This document shows positions 1-5,764 of a DNA stretch of 11,709 nucleotides, piece by piece. The translations under genes were made by a program, and so were the position numbers. Each line of letters opens with the position of its first letter. Positions within the stretch are counted from its first letter, which is position 1. The DNA is taken from the NCBI GenBank assembly GCA_021772215.1, contig JAJFMK010000307.1, positions 1 to 11,709 on the forward strand, read 5' to 3'. This stretch comes from Chlamydiota bacterium. Its GTDB lineage: Bacteria > Chlamydiota > Chlamydiia > Chlamydiales > JAJFMK01. The notes under the pieces were generated by a model. It had not been told where the DNA came from, did not search any database, and worked only from the letters and a program-made list of their open reading frames with translations.

Positions 1-212
1 AGGAGAAATATCTCGACGAGCTGGTCGAGATGCCGCAACTTTGCAAGCTTCTCGAAGATGAGGGGGTTGGCTCGTTTAACAGGGCTAGGTGGCAGCGCCG
101 CATCGATCGAAAAGAGGATGAGACGTTAGGGGTAGATTTTAAGGTGGCCGAGAGGGAGTGGTTGAAGAGTCAGGTTAAGAGTGTCTTAAGAAAAAGAAAA
201 GAATCTGGGTGA
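1..212 (+). CDS. C-terminal end of an unrecognised protein (5' truncated by window edge)
   Basis: An open frame runs from base 3 to the TGA at 210-212 with no stop, so the gene begins before the window and only its last 69 residues are seen. The first ATG inside the window (base 30) is probably internal, because codons upstream of it read as plausible protein (EKYLDELVE). The visible part is hydrophilic and highly charged and ends in a basic tail (KSVLRKRKESG), with no membrane segment, signal or recognised motif. I do not recognise the family. Its last three codons overlap the 3' end of the tRNA gene on the opposite strand by 9 nt, so the two transcripts converge and overlap. The composition fits a soluble cytoplasmic or nucleic-acid-binding protein, but that is a guess. 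Confidence 0.55.
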   Translation, partial: EKYLDELVEMPQLCKLLEDEGVGSFNRARWQRRIDRKEDETLGVDFKVAEREWLKSQVKSVLRKRKESG

Positions 213-278
213 GAGGATTCGAACCTCCGACCCCTTGCACCCCATGCAAGTGCGCTGGCCAAGCTGCGCTACACCCAG
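204..278 (-). tRNA. tRNA-Pro, anticodon GGG
   Basis: Read on the minus strand from 278 to 204, the sequence folds as a full 75-nt cloverleaf. The acceptor stem is CTGGGTG with CACCCAG and the D stem is GCGC/GCGC. The anticodon stem CTTGC/GCAAG encloses loop ATGGGGT, giving anticodon GGG, which reads CCC/CCU proline codons. The TTCGAAT T-loop sits on a GGAGG/CCTCT stem. The C1:G72 pair and discriminator A73 are typical of bacterial tRNA-Pro. CCA is not encoded (TTC follows), so it must be added by a nucleotidyltransferase. The 5' end lies only 7 nt after the stop of the small gene at 286-540, leaving no room for its own promoter, so it is probably processed from a shared transcript. A T-rich stretch follows the 3' end. 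Confidence 0.96.
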
Positions 279-285
279 ATAGAAA

Positions 286-540
286 TTAGATTGAGGAGAT
301 CCCTTCAAATTGCAGGTCAGAAGAGCGAAACTCGTCGACTGCCATCTTGGCGCACTCTTCAATGATCTTCTCTAGCGGATCGGCGGGGTCCACCTCCGCG
401 GCGGCGATATCGACAGAGATCGAAGCGGTAAAAAGTGTGCCGGCGCGGACACCCTTCGCTTTGAAGTTGGCGAAGATACCATCCTTCTTTCGAGTGATGT
501 TGATAAAGCGGATGAGGTTATTTTGCGATAGGTTTGTCAT
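286..540 (-). CDS. Small hypothetical protein (84 aa), upstream of tRNA-Pro
   Basis: This is an 84-residue protein with no signal peptide or membrane segment. The N-terminal half (NLIRFINITRKKDGIFANFKAKG) looks like two short beta strands. A middle segment is Ala/Asp/Glu-rich and the C-terminal part looks helical (LEKIIEECAKMAVDEF). I do not recognise the family. Support for a real gene is a strong promoter-like sequence just upstream (TTGACA, 17-bp spacer, TAACAT at 597-569) and a GGTGA Shine-Dalgarno-like element 3 nt before the ATG. Its position 7 nt before the tRNA-Pro gene also fits. An overlapping + strand open frame (347-553) is a shadow: it has no promoter or ribosome site. The protein is probably cytoplasmic and its function is unknown. 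Confidence 0.75.
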   Translation of the reverse strand: MTNLSQNNLIRFINITRKKDGIFANFKAKGVRAGTLFTASISVDIAAAEVDPADPLEKIIEECAKMAVDEFRSSDLQFEGISSI

Positions 541-543
541 GGG

Positions 544-553
544 TCACCGGTGA
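544..553. promoter_or_regulatory. 10-bp perfect palindrome TCACCGGTGA in the 5' leader
   Basis: TCACCGGTGA is self-complementary and lies between the predicted transcription start (near 562) and the ATG at 540 of the minus-strand small gene. Its GGTGA half doubles as that gene's Shine-Dalgarno-like sequence, so a protein or a fold here could affect translation or early elongation. It could also be chance. Confidence 0.3.
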
Positions 554-568
554 TTAAAATTGACCAAA

Positions 569-597
569 ATGTTACCCCATATTCTCCTCATTGTCAA
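569..597 (-). promoter_or_regulatory. Predicted sigma70-type promoter for the 84-aa gene and tRNA-Pro
   Basis: On the minus strand, a perfect TTGACA (597-592) is followed by a 17-bp spacer and TAACAT (574-569). Predicted transcription starts near 562, giving a leader of about 20 nt. It is the best promoter-like match in the window. It would drive 286-540 and, by read-through, tRNA-Pro. Confidence 0.65.
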
Positions 598-618
598 CTT
601 GCTAGAAAAAAATAGAAT
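591..618 (+). promoter_or_regulatory. Predicted divergent sigma70-type promoter for the 652-1730 operon
   Basis: TTGTCA (591-596), a 16-bp spacer and TAGAAT (613-618) precede the exported-protein gene; transcription would start near 625. Five bases of its -35 box are shared with the -35 box of the opposite promoter (592-597), so RNA polymerase could probably occupy only one at a time. Confidence 0.5.
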
Positions 619-651
619 TGCTAAACTCTACTCCCTCAACAGGAGGAAGTT

Positions 652-1071
652 ATGATTTATCTTCTCGTTCTATTTTTTCTTCCCTTAGCAGCCTCTGTTA
701 GTCAAGAGCCCTTAAGAGTGTTAGTTGAGGAGGAGTTGAAGTACTCTCCCAGCTTTTTTTCACGCTCCTACCACGTCGTAGTCGGGCAGCTGGATGAGGT
801 GGCTACAGCGGAGGCGGCAGAAGCTTTGAAAGAGCGAGCCAAAGAGCTGATTACTGGCTATAACTACAGCGTAGTTTTTACTAGGGTGAAGGAGGAGATT
901 GATCATCAGCCGCAATATGTCACTTTCTGCACGCTCCATAACGGTAAACGATCTCTCGTGGCTCACTCTGCCAGCTCAACAGTGGAGGCAGATGAAGAGA
1001 TGCTCTCCTATCGCCAGGCGGTCATTGCCGCTTTAGAACAGCTTGACGAGAGCCCTTTTAAGAGGTTATAG
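652..1071 (+). CDS. Small exported protein of unknown function (139 aa)
   Basis: A strong Shine-Dalgarno AGGAGG (641-646) lies 5 nt before this ATG, which fixes the start. Residues 1-16 form a hydrophobic signal-peptide-like segment (MIYLLVLFFLPLAASV), with likely cleavage near residues 14-18; no lipobox cysteine is present. The mature protein of about 120 residues has an alternating strand/helix look: HVVVGQ, an Ala/Glu-rich helix at 51-67, YSVVFTRVKE, YVTFCTLHNG, and a C-terminal helix at 115-131. It carries one cysteine (C93) and no CxxC, so it is not itself a thioredoxin-fold oxidase. I do not recognise the family. It is the first gene of a likely operon: 9 nt separate its stop from the DUF5993-type gene, which in turn overlaps dsbB. 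A periplasmic role connected to the oxidase is possible but unproven. Confidence 0.8.
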   Translation: MIYLLVLFFLPLAASVSQEPLRVLVEEELKYSPSFFSRSYHVVVGQLDEVATAEAAEALKERAKELITGYNYSVVFTRVKEEIDHQPQYVTFCTLHNGKRSLVAHSASSTVEADEEMLSYRQAVIAALEQLDESPFKRL

Positions 1072-1080
1072 CAAATAGTT

Positions 1081-1236
1081 ATGATGGCAGCCCTCTTTTT
1101 TCTTCTCTTCTTGATGGTTCTTTTTGTGATGATGGGCCGCCGTAACGTAGCGATTTTTCTCTTTTTGATTAACCTAGGCTTATCAATTGCGATGACGATG
1201 CACCATGTTACAGAGACATTAGATATTAATTTATGA
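1081..1236 (+). CDS. DUF5993-type small membrane protein (51 aa), partner of DsbB
   Basis: The reading frame encodes a 51-residue protein. Residues 1-18 are a very hydrophobic, Phe/Leu/Met-rich helix, then comes a basic turn GRRN, a second hydrophobic helix (about 23-40), and a short polar tail MHHVTETLDINL. Two helices, a basic turn and an HH-x-T-[DE] tail are what I recall of the DUF5993 family, small proteins found beside dsbB in other bacteria; this needs a profile search. Translation may start at either of the first two ATG codons (1081 or 1084), and no strong Shine-Dalgarno is present (AGAGG is about 15 nt away). Its TGA overlaps the dsbB ATG (ATGA at 1233-1236), a strong sign of translational coupling. 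It may assist DsbB assembly or quinone handling; that role is inference. Confidence 0.72.
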   Translation: MMAALFFLLFLMVLFVMMGRRNVAIFLFLINLGLSIAMTMHHVTETLDINL

Positions 1237-1730
1237 AGCTTAGCAACGCGATAAATTCCCTTTGGATTCTGATCTACTGCAGTATCATCGCCGCCGCCTT
1301 TGGGGTTCAAATATTTGCCCACGAGGAGCCCTGCCCTCTCTGTTATCTGCAGAGAATCGGGATGATTTTGGTTTCGACGGGTGCCCTTTTAAACCTTCAT
1401 TTTGGCCTGCGAAACAGCCACCTCGCCCTCTCTTTACTTGGAGCGCTTTTTGGCGGCTCTGTGGCTTTACGTCAGATTGCAATCCACGCCTGCCCCGGAT
1501 CATCCACTTTTGGAGAGCCGATCTGGGGGCTAAGCCTCTACAGCTGGTCCTTTCTCACATTTATTGCCTCAATTTTTATGGTAATCTTGCTTCTTCTCGT
1601 CTACCAAAAAGAGAAGAAAGGGTTCACAGAGATTGGCGCCGGGACCAAGTTTGTCACCCTTATTTTTCTCTTTGTTGTGGCGGCTAATGTCGTCTCAGCG
1701 CTTCTGACCTGCGGGTTAGGGGCCTGCTAA
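1233..1730 (+). CDS. dsbB: DsbB-like disulfide bond formation protein (quinone-linked thiol oxidase)
   Basis: DsbB proteins sit in the inner membrane and pass electrons from reduced periplasmic DsbA to quinone, so that exported proteins can form disulfides. Here 165 residues form about four or five membrane segments. The first periplasmic loop holds the redox motif C34-P-L-C37 followed by YLQRIGM, the family signature. The second loop has HACPG (C87) and then GLSLYSWSF. A further CGLGAC motif lies at the C-terminus (C160, C165). Classical DsbB has two cysteines in the second loop; this protein has one there, so it fits the shorter DsbB-like branch rather than the E. coli type, and the C-terminal pair may complete electron flow (inference). 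There is no Shine-Dalgarno; the ATGA overlap with the preceding gene supplies coupling. Its stop overlaps that of the convergent MFS gene by 4 nt. No dsbA is visible in the window. Confidence 0.9.
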   Translation: MKLSNAINSLWILIYCSIIAAAFGVQIFAHEEPCPLCYLQRIGMILVSTGALLNLHFGLRNSHLALSLLGALFGGSVALRQIAIHACPGSSTFGEPIWGLSLYSWSFLTFIASIFMVILLLLVYQKEKKGFTEIGAGTKFVTLIFLFVVAANVVSALLTCGLGAC

Positions 1731-2893
1731 GCTTCTCTTCTTTTTTCTGAGAGAAAGAGTGCGAGGATAAAGAGCGCTGTCGGGATTAGGAAGGCGTACT
1801 CGAAAAGAGTGGCCAAGGAGATCTCCTTTAAAAGGGCGCCGCCACCCCATGCGGCGATTCCATAGCCCGCCATGTATGTTGCCAGAAGAAGGCCAGAAAC
1901 TGTAGAAGCGTTAGAGCTAAAGGTCTTCTCAGCCTGTTCGAAGGCGAGAGGGAAGCAGGCCGAGCAGCCGAGCCCTGTGATCGCAAAGGCTAAGTAGGTG
2001 GGGTCGATCTCACTTAAGTTGGCAACGAGTAGATAGCCAAGAATCATGATGAGGGGAAGAATAGGCAAGATATGACGCGCCGAAACCTTCCAGGCAAGGA
2101 GGGAGACGGCAATTCTTCCGACAGTCACAGCTCCCCAGAAGATCGAAAGGGCGATAGAGGCGCTTTTGGCGGGGAGGTTTTTTACCTCTTTAGAGAGGAG
2201 GAGCCCCCAGTTGCCGATAAGGGTCTCTGCCATTCCATAAAGAAGCATAAAGAGAAGCAAGAGAAGAAGTGTGGGAGAAAGTCTAAGCTTTCCCTTCGCT
2301 TGATTGTTGATTGAGGTGATCTGGGGAAGAGCCCACCACATGATGAGGGCTAAGATGAGTAGAATAGAGAGTAGCAGGAGGGGGTCGACCCAAAAATATC
2401 CTGTCGCAGTGAAGTAGGAGAGCAGAAGCGGAGCGGCGGCCGTTCCTAAGCCGAGCATTCCATGCAAAAAGACAATCGCTGTCGCAAATTTCTCAGGAAA
2501 ATAGTAGAGAACCCAGGCGTTGAGGGTGGTGATGGTGGCGCCAAAGCCCAAACCGACGAAGCCCATGGCAATCATCAAGGTGGTATAATCAAGGGTTCGG
2601 CTCTTTAAGGTCAGTGCGCTTGAGGAGAAGAGCCCCATTCCTATACTTAAGCAGACGAGTCCGAAGAGATAGACGAGGTTGAGCCCTTTTTCTTGGGCTA
2701 GCCGTCCGCCCACAAGGGCGCTTACCATCGCACCTATGATCATGGGGATAAAGAGCGAGCCATACTGCTCAGCGCTTAGGCCCTGCATCAGAGGATTAGT
2801 TAAAAGGGCGCTAGCGGCCGGCGGGGTGACAAAGACGACGCCTGTTAAAAAGGCAGAAAGGTAGATGAGCAGCTTGGCAAGGATAACCTTCAT
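1727..2893 (-). CDS. MFS transporter, fucose-permease-like (FHS-type)
   Basis: This 388-residue protein has about 12 hydrophobic helices, split 6+6 by a polar central loop near residues 190-206, the usual major facilitator plan. The loop between helices 2 and 3 is GGRLAQEKG (62-70), a degenerate motif A. Helix 7 contains YGMAETLIGNWG (E223, W229) and the next helix region has FWGAVTVGR (252-260). Both patterns are typical of the fucose/glucose/H+ symporter-like branch, as is FPEKFATAIVFLHGMLGLG after helix 4. The substrate cannot be read from the sequence; a sugar or other small solute by proton symport is the family expectation. The ATG has an AGGA element 8 nt upstream. The gene starts 15 nt after the stop of the second MOMP-like porin, so it is probably the last gene of that operon, pairing outer-membrane pores with an inner-membrane importer. 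Confidence 0.85.
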   Translation of the reverse strand: MKVILAKLLIYLSAFLTGVVFVTPPAASALLTNPLMQGLSAEQYGSLFIPMIIGAMVSALVGGRLAQEKGLNLVYLFGLVCLSIGMGLFSSSALTLKSRTLDYTTLMIAMGFVGLGFGATITTLNAWVLYYFPEKFATAIVFLHGMLGLGTAAAPLLLSYFTATGYFWVDPLLLLSILLILALIMWWALPQITSINNQAKGKLRLSPTLLLLLLFMLLYGMAETLIGNWGLLLSKEVKNLPAKSASIALSIFWGAVTVGRIAVSLLAWKVSARHILPILPLIMILGYLLVANLSEIDPTYLAFAITGLGCSACFPLAFEQAEKTFSSNASTVSGLLLATYMAGYGIAAWGGGALLKEISLATLFEYAFLIPTALFILALFLSEKRREA

Positions 2894-2908
2894 AAGATTA
2901 TCCTATAA

Positions 2909-4246
2909 CTAAAAACGCTGGATGAATTCCACTTCAAATTTATCGTAGCGATGATTTCCTGCTCCGATGCGGCTATCAATCGAGCGGGAGAACTCAAATT
3001 TGACGTCGACAGATAGGCCATCTGTTATCGCATAGAGAAGTTCTAGGTGGAGGCCTTTGAAGTTTGCATTGCCACGGCGGTTTCCGGAAAAAGATTCTTT
3101 CTTAATATTCCCACGGCCAATACCGCGGATATCACAGTCGGGAACTGCCTGAGCCTCAACCCATTGGTAGTTACAGTCAAAGGAGAAGTCGCCCTCTTTC
3201 TTCACCTCGCCATAGATGAAGCCGAGATACCAAGCTGAGTTTTCCTTGTCGGGGTTAAGCTCGTTCGCATGGTCAGGAGGAGGCTCGCCTTCGGGAAAAT
3301 CAGCTTCTGAAAGCTCTAAAAAGGTGACTCTTTTGGCGCAGAAATTGTGGACAACGGCGCCATAGAAATTAAGCTTTTTCCCCATGATTGGTTCGTGAAA
3401 GTTATAGTCTAGCGTCATCTGTCCATTGCAAAAGCGCCAGCCGAGAGGATCTTCAACTCCGCAGCGATTCGGCTTTCTATTGCGCCAGTTGATGAATGAG
3501 AGCTTAAAGTCAAATCCGCTATCTAAGATGTTGAAGATCGCCCCCTGTCCTATGAGGCCGTAATAGTAAGATATTTGGTCGGTGCTAAAGATCATCGTTT
3601 TTAAAGAGATATCAGATGAGCGACCCTTCTCATATTCACCAATGATATGGTTGTATCGAGCAAAAAAGCCGTCAGCGCGCGCCTTATACTGAATTCTTGA
3701 GTCGAAGTTGTAGTAGAGCGCCTTTCGACCCAGCTCGATATCTATCTTTTTGTTCTCGCCACGCCAGACAATCATACCCATATAGGCGCGCTTTAAGCAG
3801 ATGACGTTGGAGATGCCGCTTCCATAGAGGAGCTGAGAGGAGTTTTCCGACTCGTTACATTTGTCTTGAATGCGTTCAATTCCGAAGACGTTAGCAAACT
3901 CGAAGTTGGCAAAGCCCCAATAGTCTTCGCATTTGTAGTCCATCATCAAGTTGACTTTGGCCTCCATCTGGTCGGCGACGATATGAACGCCGTCGCGATC
4001 TCTAGCTCCGCGGCCGCGCAAAGGTGTATCACCTTCGCGCTCCTCTCTCCAGAGCCAATCGGCTCTCACATCTCCAAAAACACGCAAGTTCTTCGCCTTC
4101 TCAATGAAAGGAATCGACCGTTTACTGTTAGTGAAAAGGTCAATTAGGGGGAAGTCTGTATTCGAAAAGAGCTTATCGTCGCAGTCAGCAAGAAGCGTTG
4201 TGCTTAAGACTAACGAAGAGAGGTAGATGTTAAAGATCTTTTTCAT
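2909..4246 (-). CDS. MOMP-like outer-membrane porin, paralogue 2 (445 aa)
   Basis: A signal peptide (MKKIFNIYLSSLVLSTTLLA, residues 1-20) precedes a protein rich in alternating, aromatic-containing strands. It ends in Phe (EFIQRF), the C-terminal signature that directs barrels to the BAM machinery. It shares many blocks with its upstream neighbour: NSKRSIP (40-46), GDVRA (58-62), CLKRAYMG (150-157), IELGRKAL (170-177), PNRCGV (259-264) and IRGIGRGN (373-380). The A(I/V)TD-type strand near the C-terminus is shared too, so the two genes arose by duplication. It has 9 cysteines against 26 in the neighbour and lacks both its Gly/Cys-rich N-terminus and its CxC loop. A family role as a porin of the chlamydial outer membrane is likely. 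The start lies 6 nt after the upstream stop with no clear Shine-Dalgarno, suggesting coupled translation. Confidence 0.8.
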   Translation of the reverse strand: MKKIFNIYLSSLVLSTTLLADCDDKLFSNTDFPLIDLFTNSKRSIPFIEKAKNLRVFGDVRADWLWREEREGDTPLRGRGARDRDGVHIVADQMEAKVNLMMDYKCEDYWGFANFEFANVFGIERIQDKCNESENSSQLLYGSGISNVICLKRAYMGMIVWRGENKKIDIELGRKALYYNFDSRIQYKARADGFFARYNHIIGEYEKGRSSDISLKTMIFSTDQISYYYGLIGQGAIFNILDSGFDFKLSFINWRNRKPNRCGVEDPLGWRFCNGQMTLDYNFHEPIMGKKLNFYGAVVHNFCAKRVTFLELSEADFPEGEPPPDHANELNPDKENSAWYLGFIYGEVKKEGDFSFDCNYQWVEAQAVPDCDIRGIGRGNIKKESFSGNRRGNANFKGLHLELLYAITDGLSVDVKFEFSRSIDSRIGAGNHRYDKFEVEFIQRF

Positions 4247-4252
4247 TGCTTT

Positions 4253-5683
4253 TTAGAAGGCGTAGATTGCTTGTAACCTAAAGAGTGAGTAGTCGTGGTC
4301 ACCGCCTAAGTTTTTGTCAATCGGCGTCGAGAACTGGAAGAGAGCGTCGAGGCTTAAGTTGTCGCTGATGGCGTAGAGTGCCTCGAAGCGCCACCCTTTG
4401 TAGTTTCCGCAGCCTCTGGCATCTTTTGGATCGGTCGCTAAGATGAAGCTCTCTTGGAGAACGTTTCCTCTGCCGATACCGCTGATGTCGCGTCCCGGAA
4501 TCGCCTGAGCCTGCACATACTGATATGAGACATCTAACGACCAGTCACCCGCCTCACAGACCTGCCCGATCAAAGCTCCAGCATACCAAGCTAAGTTCTG
4601 CTTGCTGCTCAGGTTTACATCTGTATCATCCTGCTCTAGATCTTTAAACAGCTTAGAGAGGGGCGCTGCTGCGCTGTTGATCAGTCCTGCAGCAAAAAGT
4701 TTAACTTTGTAGCAGGTATATTCAGGATTTAACCAGTAGTTCACCGTTAGCTGAGAGTTGTCGAAGCGGTTTCCGAGTGCGTTCGAGACGCCGCAGCGGT
4801 TGGGTCCATGTTTTGACCAGGTGATGAAAGAGTAGAGAAGGTCAATACTGCAGTTGGCGATGTTAAGATACCCGGTCTCTCCGACAAAGGCGAAGTGGTG
4901 AGATCTCTCATCTACAGTAAAAGGACCACAGTTGAGGTAGATGTCACTTACATCACAGACGTTATAGGCAAAGCGGAAGAGGGCCCCATCAAAGCGCTCT
5001 CTAAACTGAATATAGGAGTTAAAGACGCTCCAGAGTGGGCGCCTTCCTAGTTCAATATCGAAGCGGAAGCAGCCATCTGCGATGACGTTGTATCCAAGGT
5101 AAGCCTTTCTTAAGCAGAGGTTTTCACAGCATCCACTTCCGCGACAGGCATCTTTATCTTTATTACAGGGGCGGTTGCTATCAATGCCTGCGGTATTGGC
5201 AAATTCGATCCAAGCGACAGCCCAGGAGCGGTCACAGGCGTAGTCGACGTAGAGGTTATACTCAATTTCAAAAACATCTTTGGGAAAGCAGCATTTTGAA
5301 CATTTGCCTGTCTCTGAATCGATACAGGTGCAGGGATCTTTATCTCCACATTTACAGAGGGCCTCGAGCTGCTTATCAGTTGGGATCGCGCCCGGTTTGC
5401 GCAGATCAAAACCCATGATTTTCTCTTCGATATGACCCCAACCGGCACGCACATCGCCGCTGTTCGAGAGGCTGGGCCCCTTATCCTTCAGTGGAATGCT
5501 TCTCTTGCTGTTGACATAGTCCATCACTACAGGGTAGTCGACCTGCGCCTTTCCTCTTCCACATCCGCCGTTGGCTCCTCCCCCTCCTCCGGAGCAGCAG
5601 CCACCGCCGCCGCAAGCTGAGAAAAGATTTGCTGTCACGAGACAGAGGGTTGAAAAAAGAATCAGGGGTCGAAAAACTATCAT
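4253..5683 (-). CDS. Extremely cysteine-rich MOMP-like outer-membrane porin, paralogue 1 (476 aa)
   Basis: Residues 1-23 form a signal peptide ending LFSA. The mature protein would then begin with C24 and a low-complexity Gly/Cys segment (24-44; C24, C29, C30, C41). Conserved blocks shared with the next gene include NSKRSIP (58-64), GDVRA (76-80), IELGRRPLW (210-218), PNRCGV (294-299), ISGIGRGN (400-407) and a terminal Phe strand (RLQAIYAF). These indicate an outer-membrane beta barrel with a role like MOMP. Unlike the paralogue it carries two dense cysteine clusters. One is at 110-132 (C110, C112, C118, C120, C128, C131, C132) and the other at 173-190 (C173, C180, C185, C186, C190). In Chlamydiae such proteins are held together by disulfides in the outer-membrane complex. 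The start has only a weak GGA element upstream. It leads a likely operon with the second porin and the MFS gene. Confidence 0.82.
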   Translation of the reverse strand: MIVFRPLILFSTLCLVTANLFSACGGGGCCSGGGGGANGGCGRGKAQVDYPVVMDYVNSKRSIPLKDKGPSLSNSGDVRAGWGHIEEKIMGFDLRKPGAIPTDKQLEALCKCGDKDPCTCIDSETGKCSKCCFPKDVFEIEYNLYVDYACDRSWAVAWIEFANTAGIDSNRPCNKDKDACRGSGCCENLCLRKAYLGYNVIADGCFRFDIELGRRPLWSVFNSYIQFRERFDGALFRFAYNVCDVSDIYLNCGPFTVDERSHHFAFVGETGYLNIANCSIDLLYSFITWSKHGPNRCGVSNALGNRFDNSQLTVNYWLNPEYTCYKVKLFAAGLINSAAAPLSKLFKDLEQDDTDVNLSSKQNLAWYAGALIGQVCEAGDWSLDVSYQYVQAQAIPGRDISGIGRGNVLQESFILATDPKDARGCGNYKGWRFEALYAISDNLSLDALFQFSTPIDKNLGGDHDYSLFRLQAIYAF

Positions 5684-5712
5684 GAACTATCCAGTCGATA
5701 AAAATAGAAAAT

Positions 5713-5742
5713 AAGATACCTCGAAGAGCGCATTATTGTAAA
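5713..5742 (-). promoter_or_regulatory. Possible promoter for the porin operon
   Basis: On the minus strand TTTACA (5742-5737), an 18-bp spacer and TATCTT (5718-5713) precede the first porin gene, predicting a leader of about 22 nt. The -35 box falls in the loop of the inverted repeat at 5722-5752. The match is moderate only, and read-through from the lipoprotein gene is the alternative. Confidence 0.3.
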
Positions 5743-5752
5743 GCGCCCTTCG
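5722..5752 (-). terminator. 10-bp-stem hairpin between lipoprotein and porin genes
   Basis: CGAAGGGCGC and GCGCTCTTCG (minus strand) pair over 10 bp with one G-U wobble around an 11-nt loop, starting 12 nt after the lipoprotein stop codon. A loosely T-rich stretch follows after about seven bases, not an immediate U-run. It could be a weak intrinsic terminator, an mRNA-stabilising 3' end, or an operator over the porin promoter. Confidence 0.4.
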
Positions 5753-5764
5753 GATTAGAGAGTG

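Noticed and set aside
1008..1322. 104-codon minus-strand frame across the exported, DUF5993-type and dsbB genes
   Set aside because: It is antisense to three well-supported genes, very basic in composition, and has no ribosome site or promoter.
1262..1687. 141-codon + strand frame overlapping dsbB
   Set aside because: It is the +1 shifted frame of dsbB, whose membrane segments and CPLC motif clearly identify the coding frame.
5110..5454. 114-codon minus-strand frame in the first porin gene
   Set aside because: It is an out-of-frame shadow of the same-strand porin, whose paralogue alignment fixes the true frame.
5612..5683. First porin as a lipoprotein, since C24 follows LFSA
   Set aside because: The -3 position is Phe, a poor lipobox, and a terminal-Phe barrel is normally released by signal peptidase I. 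The possibility is weak but not excluded.
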